Positions 54,390 through 64,000 of a stretch of 64,000 nucleotides of DNA are shown here, one piece after another. The notes below the pieces were generated by a model. It was not told the DNA's origin. It saw only the letters and a program-made list of their open reading frames with translations, and searched no databases. The DNA comes from Dimorphilus gyrociliatus (lineage: Eukaryota > Annelida > Polychaeta > Dinophilidae). The stretch lies in assembly GCA_904063045.1 (NCBI GenBank), contig CAJFCJ010000013.1, positions 186,001 through 250,000 on the forward strand, written 5' to 3'. Made by a program: the position numbers and the translations under genes. Within the stretch, counting starts at the first letter, position 1, and the number at the start of each line of letters is the position of its first letter.

Positions 54390-57300
54390 TCAAAAAGTTT
54401 GCGAATCATTCAGTGGACAATCTTCTGTGTTATGATTATCGAATTCTGTTGTGGAAATGCAAAAAGCAATAATAAATAGATAGAGTTGTGCAATTTCATT
54501 TTTTGACAAACCTTCGCAAATGTCACAATATAACCTTGCTCTGCGTTTTATTGTAATAGGATCTTGTTCTAAAGGATCGTCAGATTCACTATGTACGACA
54601 AATAGAACAAATAAATGATGGTAATTCCATATTCTGGACAGAAATTATTAGTAATGAAGGCAAAAAAGAGACTTACTCTCCAGTTTTTAAGATGTCAATT
54701 TGCCTTTGTAATTCAAGTATCTGTTTTTGTTGATCTGCAATTATTGTCTTTTGGAAATCCAGTTCGGCCTTAACCTAAATTAATAAATAAATATACTTAT
54801 AACTATTTAACAGAGAAGCTTCTAAAAATTTGTACCTGTGAGCTATTATCGTTCCTATCTCTTTCCTTAGCAGGTGAACCTGGAAGTGAAAAAAAAAATA
54901 TTCTATTACACTATTGTTCGATAATTTACAAAAAACTTTTTTTTGCTTACTTCTATTTCTATGGGATTTTAATTCCTCCGCTTGCTGAGCTATCTATTAA
55001 CATAAGAGATACTTGAAATAAAACAGTTGATTTTTTTATTGTTCAATAAATTTGACCTTAGACTCGAAATCTTGTTTTAGTACAGCTTTCTCGTTCTTTA
55101 TTTTTTCCAGCTCAGAAGTAATCTAAAAGTTTAAAAGAGAGTTATGTAAATATTTCGAGATCAAACTAAAATATATATATTTACCTGAGTTACTCGTCGG
55201 TGGAGGTCTTCTTTCAACTCAAAGTTCAAGTCACTGGTCGCTCTACGTATGGGAAAAATGATCGATTAAAAATTTCGATGTTTAAAACTTTTTTTATTAT
55301 GTGTCGTCCACTTACTGTAGGCGAGCTTTTTCCCCAGATAACAAATCAATTTGATTAGATTGCTCGACTGTCTATACACAATAAACATTTAATTATTAAC
55401 TATCACTCTCAAAGTGTAGCACTTACTTTTTTACGCAGTTCCTCTATTTGAGAATTATTGCCCTAAAAGATATAAAAAAAAGAGAAACAATACCACTATT
55501 AGTAAAATACTCTGCAAGTATTGAAATATTACATTACCGATACATTAGTAGTGTGTTTAGTTAAATCTTCTATTTGTTTCTGCAGGTTTATTAATAACTC
55601 ATCTTTTTCAAACACTTCACTCTCTAGCTCATGGCACTTTTTCAGCTGAAAATTATGTTTGAAAATATTGACCGACAAAGTTAAGTGTTAAAGCTAATAC
55701 CAAATCATCGATTTGCTGAGTGGCACCGGGATTCAAAATATCCGATGAGGTTGCTTGCCCTTCGTTTCTGAGCCTAGATTTGGTGTCGGAAAAATTAAAT
55801 TAAGTTTCTAAACAGTATTCGAATATGGTAATTAGAGCTATTGTCAATTAATTTCGTGCAATACGCCAATGGGTAAATCATGCAATGAAGATAGATAGAT
55901 AGACTATAAAGAACTACTTTTAAGGTAACAATTAAAACGGGTCAACTTAAATTTATGCAAAACGGTTATCATAGTCCTAATTGCATAAATAATCATAGAT
56001 AGTAGATTAATATCTATTAATACTAGCTGAGCTTGGTAAATTATTTTATCAATAGAAAATTGGTAACTACTATTGAAATTGGGTAAGAGCAAGATAGTTA
56101 AATGTTATCTGCATCAGACTAAACTGTTAGTGAGTTTTAAACACTAAAATATATAAAATAAAATTAATCATTTCAGGTTTAATTGATTTAACAAATTAAA
56201 TTAGGATCAAATTTTCAACCAATTTAGTTTCTGTCAAAAAGACGAACCTGTCACTATCCTGCTTGACAGAGGATGATTCAGAACTGGCAGCTTTTCTTAG
56301 ATCTTCCATCATTGCCCGCTTTAGTTATGAAATAATAAATCAAATCTAAACACCAAAACTAGATAGTCAAGACAATAAAACTAATTTCAAAATAGAGTTA
56401 TTATATAACAATTAACATTAGATTTATGTATTGACCAATAGTGCCAAAATACTTACATGCAATAGATTGAAAGTAGAGTAAATAATACACCAAAGAAGAC
56501 AATATAAATTTACTTACTAGGTTCGTAACTTCAGCATCCCTTTCCTGTTTTTCGGTAGAGACTATAGCCAATTTTTGCTTTAAATCTGAATATACAAATA
56601 ATATCAAACATTATTATTCTTTTAAAAAGAAAGCTCTCCTTAAATTTTTAATGATAAACCTGCTATTTCCGTTTTAAGGTCTTTTATAGTGCATTCTAAA
56701 TTATCATTTGCGTGAGCTTTCAAAGCATCATTTTTCATTAATTCTAAGTATCAAAGATATAAGTAAGCATTTACAAAGACAATAATTGCATTAACTACCG
56801 TTTAAATGTGTCTGAACATTTGTATAACGTTTTTCTAGTTGGTTATAAGCTTCTTCTTGCTGACCCACTTGTATTTGCATATCATTAACGGCTTCGTCAT
56901 GTTTGAAAATCAGATTATCCATATTCTCCTTCAACTTAATTATCTCATCTTCCAAATTGTATTTATTTTTCTTTTCTAGATCTAAAGTTTGTTCCAAATC
57001 CTGAACTTTAGTCTCCAGAGATGATTTTTCCTGTAGTTCTTTCTTAAGACTGTCTTTCAGTTGGTCAACTTTCCCATTAATTTTATCCTTAAAAAAGAAA
57101 ACAAACACCGATGTATTTACAGACAATATAAATTCAAAATCTCTGAAAACCTCTGAGTTTTCTTTATCAGTAAGCAAATTGTTGATTTTAGATTCATTGT
57201 CTCGTTTTAGCTGCTGTAATAATTGTATTTCTTGATCTTTACATTTGGAGACCTATTTAAAAATTAAGTAAAATTATTAATTTCCTTTTTGTAAGTCAAT

Positions 57301-60300
57301 TTCCTCACATTTTCCAAGTCCAGTAGTTTCTGTTCCAAAGATTTTATTAAATCTTCTTTTTCGGATTTGCAGTCTTCAAACTGTTTGGCTGTGCTGGCTT
57401 TTGAATGTTTCAATTCTTGAATCGTATTCTAAAAATTATCACAAAGTTTAAATATAAACTACAATTCTTTATTAATTATGGAAACCTCTAAAGTGGAAAT
57501 TTTCTCCTCCAAATCGTTTCTGAATCCATTTTCCTTTTTCACAGATTCCTGTTTGACTGACTTAAGTTTTCCATCTATGTATTCCTTTTTAAATTATAGT
57601 ACAAAACATTATTAATACAGTCTCTAAATAAATAAATAATATATTTTTTACTTGGACAGCCAATCGAAAAGATTCAACCTGAAAAATATAAAAATATATT
57701 TGTCCAGTAGTCAGAAATATTTACTGAATGTCTAATATAATTACCTCTGCTTCGTCAGTTTTAAAAGATAAAGAAAAGAAATAATCCAAATTCTCAATAT
57801 ATTCCTTCAAACTAACAGCTTTCAATCTCTAGAAAAGGATTAATGCTTTGAATTTCGTATTACTATTCACGTGGATTAATAAACAAACCCTGTTCAGTTG
57901 GCTTATTTGCTTTTCAGCTTCAGTTAATTCCGAAATAGTTCTGTCTTTCTCCGCAATAGTGTCTTTCAATTTTTTATCATATTGTTCTTTATCCTATTGA
58001 AAGAAAAAAACAATTAAAAATTATTCTTGACATAATAATTTCATTATATAACAATACTTACTGCACTCAGTGTATTCTTTAGTTGCCTTATTTCTCTCAT
58101 AACATTTTCCTTCTCCGATATAATTTCCTTCATACGTTCCCCATCCGAGCTCAAGTTCTTGGAAAATATCAATAATTATTAAATGCTATTACAAATGGCA
58201 AAAATTAAAACCTTTTCATAATTTTCTACTCTTTTAGTCATATTGCCTAGATCGTCGGCGATGTTTTGTTTTTCCAAAACTAATTGTTTTATACGCTTTT
58301 CCTGTTCTTCCTCCAGCTATGAATTTGTAATGGTTAGCTCTTAATTACTCCATTGAAAACAAAGTAAAAATGTACATACTGATTTAAGTTTGTTATTGCT
58401 TTTTAATAAGTCTTGTTTAAGATTTTCATTTTCAAAATGTGAATTTTTGAGGTCAACCTCAATAGATTCTTTTTGCTAAATAACAGTGTTTTTTTTACAT
58501 TCTATCTGTTGAAAAGATTTATGACCTACTGTTGTTAATTTTTTCTCCAGTGCAAGCAATTCTTGTTTAAGATTTTCATTTTCAGAAAGAGTTTGTTGTC
58601 GACTCTCTACTGCAACCTCTTTATCCTACAAAGGTATATGTATAACTTTCTATAATGCATTTTATATCTACGAATATTACCTTTTTCAAGCTATTTTCCA
58701 GTTCGAGTAGTTGACGTTTAAGAATTTCATTTTCGGATAAAGCGTTTTGCAAACTTTCTTCAACGGCTTGCCTTTGCTGTTTTTAATTATACACTCTAGA
58801 TTGATAGTACTATTTCAACTAAAAAAAACTATGTTATTTACCGATTCAACTAACTGCTTCATGTCATTTATTTCGTACAGTACTTTTTCTTTTTCAGCCA
58901 CTGCGTTCTGTAGCAGCTCTTCTTTTGCTTTTTGATCCTTTTAGCGAAATATAAATAAATTACAATTCTTTAATCACTTAATAATAAATTTTTAAAAAAT
59001 TTTACTTCTTTCAATATTCCAATTTCATCCATAAGATCTTTCACGTTGTTAGCAGCTGTTTGCTTTTCTAATTGTTCTTTCCGTACAGAATCACTAATAG
59101 ATTTCTGATTCTTTTAAAGCAACAGATTAAATTAGCAATGCCAAAAAATTGAACATAACAGATTACTTACCTCTTCCAGGAGTGATATTTTATCCAAATA
59201 TTCTTTTTCAGCTGTATTTTTCTCTTCAAGAAATTCCTTAAGCTTTTTATTTTCATTATCTTTTTCCTATAATTGAACAAGTCAAAATAGAAATATTTCT
59301 TCTCGAAATAAGTAAACCTACAATCTTCAGGGAAGATAATTCAGTCTCAAGTCTTAAAACTTTTTCCATTGCAGCCTCCCGTTCAAAAATTGACTCCTTG
59401 AAACTTTCGTCTCTCTGCTTCTTGTCCTAAGAAAACACTTAATGAAACACAGTTAAAAGTATAAACTTCTTTCGCTTACTAATTCCATGTAAGCCAATTT
59501 TTGTTTAATTTCCATCATTTCAGTTAAAGCAATCTCTTTAGTTTTGTTATATTCTTCACATTTCGTTTGTGCCTCCTCAAGTTGCTTCAACAATTCCTTA
59601 TTATCTTTCTGTTATATTAAAAATTTTATTAAATATTTAAAATTTGTACAACGGGAAAACTACCGTTTCTATGATATTTCCCCTCTTAATCTCATTTAGC
59701 TCTTTTAAAGCTGCATCTTTTTCGTTAAGTAATTGGATATAACGTTGATCTTCTTCAATTTTCTTACTCTGTAAGGTAATTTCATTTCTAACATGCTTTT
59801 CATTAGTTATTTTTCATTTACCTGTAATTCTTCTTTCTCGATCGTTCCCTCCTCCTTTGCAAATTCCAATTCTTCAACTTTTCTATTATGACATTACATT
59901 ACAGTAATAATTTATAATAACTATTGCAATAACTATTGCAGATAGGGTATTTACCTTCTTTCGTCGTCTAACTGATCTGTCATTGCCAACAGATCATTTT
60001 CTAATTTTTGAAGTGTTTGTTTTAATTCCATGTTCTCATCGTGTATTATATTAAATTCTTTTTTTAAGTCTTGTACATAGCATTCAGCCTGAAGAGAGTT
60101 GGTTAAGTATCAAATAGTTTTTGTAGTATATATATGCATGTATGTATGTATGTATGTTTATACCTCATCCTGTTTATTATAAGCAGAAGCGATCTCAGCT
60201 CTATCGTCATCTCTCTCTTTTAATAACTGGGTGATGTGTTGCTCTTTTTCTTTAATAGCTTTTTGTAATGTTGTAACTGATACAGAATTCATTGATGGTC

Positions 60301-62070
60301 TTGAATTGGTCTTCTTCGTCTAGATATGTTCGATTAAAAGATCACTATTAATATCAAGAATATTTTAATTGCCCTAGATGCAAGCAATTTACAAATAAAA
60401 ATAATATTCAATTTACAATATTAATGCTAAACTACAAAATTGGCATGCTTGAAATGATGAAAAAAATGAAATATTATCTATATTAAATAACTCAGATAGA
60501 TAATGTGAACATTCCGTAATTTAAATTATTACCAGCTTTTAACAAATACAAAAAAATATAATAAAATACACAAAAGAAAGATATAAAGCAAAAGTTGCTC
60601 AAAATTGATTGTTAAAGACTTTCATTCATTTTTTTTCATTTAGATATTGCAGATTTTACTTAGAAAAGTTCTCTCTCAAATGAAATACTGTCAAGTTTGT
60701 TTTAAATTGTTAACTTTGGACAATTTGTAAATAAACCTTTTGAATTTGATTAATTGCTGAAATGGTATTTTTTCTGGTAAAGTGTAAGAAAAAGAAAAGA
60801 AAAGAAAAATAAATGACATCACACCTGAATAGCACCAACACCCAATCTTACCCTAGATCGGGACACACTGGAACAAACCGATGAACCGATAGAGGATATA
60901 CTCTCCATACTTCCTGACAGATCTCGAGACATTTTTCTTCCTCCATACGGCATTATTGGAGTTTTTCTGGATTGCATGGGTGGTTCTTTCATAACATTTC
61001 CTGGTTTTGCAAATAGTCCATGATCTGGTTCGCACATGAAATATCTGAGGAAAAACAACACGATTATTTTTTTAAAACTTTTATTAAAAATATTATTACC
61101 TTTGTCCTTTCACTACTCCATTGTTTTTTCCTAACGGTTGATCCAATTCCACGCCTATCCAAGTTCCATCAGAAAATTGAGTGAGGCCAATGAAACGAAC
61201 TGTTCCATGTTTTGTTCCAGAAACAATAACTCGATCTCCTATACCATAGTCTAATGAGGACGGCGGGGCGGGAAGCACTGAATCCGTGGGTGTGGTTTTC
61301 TCTAAGGGTGGTGTGGCACTACTTGAACTGAGACTAGAAATGGGTTTCGAGTTTGCATTAAACTCTTGACTAGGAAGCTTCCTCACCCTGTCGGCTCTAA
61401 CAAAAGTTCCTCTGTTTGGATCACACTATTCGGAGATTGAATTAGATAATATTATATTGTATCATGAGAATTCGTGTATATGTATATTTACTTGAAAATA
61501 TCGAATACCATTATACATTCCATCATGATTTCCATAACATTCATCTAAAACTAGTCCAACTAAGAGACCTTTTGCAAAGCTAGTCTCGCCAATATAAGCG
61601 ATTTGTCCTTTTTTTCCTTTAGTAGTGATAACACGATCTCCAACCTTTAAATCTTCAAAAGAGTTATCAGAAAAATCCGGTACTTGCGCTTGTGGATCTG
61701 CAATTGCAGGTTCTTTAAATTTTGCGATTGTAAATACATGATAAAAAAAATACAGCAACATAATCGTATTAATTCTATGAAATAACAAACCAGGCAAACT
61801 TTCTAAGACGTCATTCTCATACTTTGCCAATAGTTTATTTGGTACGCCTGCGGCTCTAACACTCTTCTCAAAAGCGCCTGCATTCAAGACATACGAAATA
61901 AGAATATGCGAAATAAGTAGGTTTATTATCGGAAATTGTCGATACAATATAAATTAACTGTAAATCAACAGTTGGTAATGAATTTAAGGGGAAAGTACAT
62001 TACCTTGTGCCTTAACTGGTCGGGCTAATTTGGAACCTGGCCCGGGTAATTTCGAATTTCTCTGACTCAT
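54390..62070 (-). CDS. CLIP1: CLIP-170 microtubule plus-end-tracking protein
   Basis: Roughly thirty short exons. It starts [18 protein letters not shown] at 62070. CAP-Gly 1 is in the exon around 61490-61720 ([20 protein letters not shown], then [15 protein letters not shown]). CAP-Gly 2 is at about 61045-61285 ([20 protein letters not shown], then [13 protein letters not shown]). A Ser-rich linker follows ([18 protein letters not shown]), then a coiled coil of many hundred residues. The last two exons rebuild a zinc knuckle, YCDICE joined to [11 protein letters not shown], and the protein ends DSQTF, recalling the ETF end of CLIP-170. CLIP-170 rides growing microtubule ends, binds EB1, tubulin EEY tails and, through the knuckle, p150Glued/LIS1. 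One knuckle is seen here where vertebrate CLIP-170 has two. Confidence 0.93.
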
Positions 62071-62871
62071 TTATTTTAAAATTCTGCTCCTCCCTGAAAC
62101 AAACAATATTATAAATATATTGTGTCGAAACTTGAATAAATATTGCGTAGGTCATATAAATAAAAGGCTTAATAGGGTCTGCAAATCATTACTAAAAACA
62201 GATCATTAAAAAACTTGCGATTCAAATGAAAATCAGCATGGGGGAAAGTTGATCATCATAATGTCACAAAGCATCTTTGAACAATGAAGCGTGTCTGCAC
62301 GTACAAAATCAATAATATACACTTGTACGATGACTCACAACTTGTACATTTTCTAGGGAACTTTGATGTTCTTTTTGAAAACGACATATAATCTAACAGT
62401 ACTATATAGTCTTTAGCTTTCGATCAACTACAGATATAATAGGAAATCAAATTATCTTACCGTAGGGATATTAAAAACAATATATTAAACGAGGTAAAAT
62501 GTTAAAAGAGACGCTTAAAATGCAGACAGCGTTCAAACATGAGAACAATCAATATGGCGATATTAGAATGATTCTAAGTCTTGCGTAAAATATACCACTC
62601 AATTCTGTACGTTCATTTTCCTTGAGACTTTTTAAAATAATAAAATATTTTTTATTTGCTTATTGATATTTTAAAAAATAAATTATTCTATACTTTCAAC
62701 TGAAACAATTTTTTTCATCCAGTGTACATCTATTTTGAAAGTAAGTAACAAACATCCGGTCACATGATTTGGAAGTGGAAAGTTGTCTGCTCCACCGTTG
62801 TCGCCATATACGTTCTCGCCCCGTAATAGCTTCATTCACAACTGGCAATGATTTAAAAATACGCAGGGAAG
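62071..62871. promoter_or_regulatory. Divergent 5' region of CLIP1 and TBC1D9-like gene
   Basis: 800 bp between opposed start codons. Contains 5' UTRs of both genes; a donor GTAAGATAA-like site near 62460 on the minus strand hints at a CLIP1 5' UTR intron. No coding exon seen. Confidence 0.45.
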
Positions 62872-64000
62872 ATGTGGATCAAACCGTCCTTTACCAGCCA
62901 TAGTTCCCTTACATTATGGTAAGCATCTCATTTTTTTCTGAAAAAGTACTTGCCCTAAATAAAGTACAAGTAACTTATTGAATCAGCTGTTCGTCAAAAA
63001 ATTTGCACAGCATTCTCGAAAGTTAGTTGTATAAATTATTTGTTTTTTTACAGGGCTGTGGAACGAGCCAATCCTTATTTTCAGCTTCAAAGAAGAAAGG
63101 GTGTAGGTAAGGGGCAAGGATTGAGTGGTTTGTTCGTAGGAACTTTCGACTCTGTTTTTGACTCAAAGGTGAATTATTTATTTAATACTAAATACTAGGT
63201 GACGATTAGAATGAAAATAGACTGAGACATTGTGCTTTTATACCCGTATAATTGCTAATTAAAGCGATACATATACTGTATATATGGAGAATAGCTAAAT
63301 ATCATAGTCTTTTGTAATTTAATTTTTTACTAATGTTCTTTGTATGCATATATAGGCACCATCATATCGCATAGTGCGTACTCCTGAGGCCAGTAATAAA
63401 GTCATGAGTAAATATTTTAATTAAATATAAGTTTTTACCTAACTAATTCATCTCTATTTTTTTAAGCCATTTCACTCGCTTGGGATAAAGATGAAGCCTA
63501 TAGTGATTTTGAATGGCTTGAAAAACACCTATTGCCTACAATTGGTATGTTTGGATTGTTTCTTTTTATATTATCAATTTATTCATTCGGAATCATATTT
63601 TATTCCATTAAGCCACAATTATTTTGGAAAAGGACGAAGACGTAGCTCAATTTATACAATGTAAAATTGAGAGTATTATTGCTAACTCTCCGACTCAAAC
63701 ACGTCTAGAAGATCCCGACAACTTTACACGCTCAGAATTAAAATTTTTCAAACTGTTCAACATGCCCGATGAAGAGAGATTAGTCATCTGTAAGCGATAA
63801 AAATTTATTGAATAATTATATATTATTCATAAATGTTATGTGTTACAGATTATTCCTGCAGTTATTGGAAGAATAAAATACCTAGACAAGGAAAACTGTA
63901 TCTTAGCATAAATTATTTATGCTTTCATTCATTCTTTATTGGTATAGAGACAAAATTAGTTATACGTTGGACAGACGTTGTAGTATGTATTTTAATCATT
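62872..64000 (+). CDS. TBC1D9: TBC1D9-type Rab GTPase-activating protein, 5' part
   Basis: It starts at [15 protein letters not shown], whose last codon (Trp) is split by the intron after 62918. Next exon: [20 protein letters not shown], then [16 protein letters not shown]. Later exons give [20 protein letters not shown] and the start of the first GRAM domain: [20 protein letters not shown], then [13 protein letters not shown]. This order is that of TBC1D8/TBC1D9 proteins, whose second GRAM and TBC (Rab GAP) domains would lie beyond the window. Unlike vertebrate TBC1D9, the Gly-rich run after the RRKG motif is short. The gene is cut by the window end. Confidence 0.9.

Noticed and set aside
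55904-56092. Minus-strand frame inside CLIP1
   Set aside because: Lies in a longer CLIP1 intron with no coiled-coil pattern; not joined in phase.
1-64000. tRNA, rRNA, CRISPR array, transposase or viral genes
   Set aside because: I looked for T-loop boxes, rRNA cores, regularly spaced direct repeats, reverse transcriptase and transposase motifs and saw none. A covariance-model scan would be needed to exclude small RNAs.

Overview
This is nuclear DNA from a small-genome animal. It carries a Cut-type homeobox, a DEG/ENaC channel, a Shaw-like potassium channel, CLIP-170, Ku70, PXMP4 and a secreted peptide precursor. The genes are split by many very short introns (often 40-70 bp), sit a few tens to hundreds of bases apart, and are separated by AT-rich, microsatellite-rich DNA. 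I infer a compact-genome lophotrochozoan, perhaps a miniature annelid; the species is not provable from the sequence alone. No rRNA, tRNA, CRISPR array, bacterial operon or recognisable transposon was seen.

Left arm (1-16 kb): the last homeobox exon of CUX (+), about 6.3 kb of low-complexity DNA, then the CASP-specific 3' exons of the same locus (+), reproducing the CUX1/CASP shared-gene layout known from vertebrates. Next come a PTB-domain gene (-) and a divergent PTB-like gene (+) arranged head to head, a small two-exon gene of unknown function (-), and a DENND2-like Rab GEF gene (-).

Middle (16-32 kb): TP53I11 (-) with two apparently alternative last exons; a degenerate 3'-5' exonuclease-fold gene (-); a cysteine-containing, probably amidated secreted peptide precursor (-); a divergent kinesin with an N-terminal motor (-); and an MFS/UNC93-like transporter (+) whose coding region has no introns.

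Right arm (32-64 kb): Ku70/XRCC6 (+) tail to tail with a divergent beta-tubulin (-); an intronless mitotic cyclin (-); a DEG/ENaC channel with a collagen-like insert (-); PTER (-); a Shaw-like Kv channel (-); a small spliced basic protein (+); PXMP4 (-); CLIP1/CLIP-170 (-); and the 5' end of a TBC1D9-type Rab GAP (+), cut by the window edge.

The genes do not form a pathway. Functional themes are cytoskeleton (tubulin, kinesin, CLIP-170), Golgi and Rab traffic (CASP, DENND2, TBC1D9) and excitability or signalling (ENaC, Kv, peptide precursor). The layout is dominated by convergent pairs with tiny 3' gaps and divergent pairs with short shared 5' regions. All exon joins were made by eye from GT/AG sites, phase and homology to known families. 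No transcript data were available.
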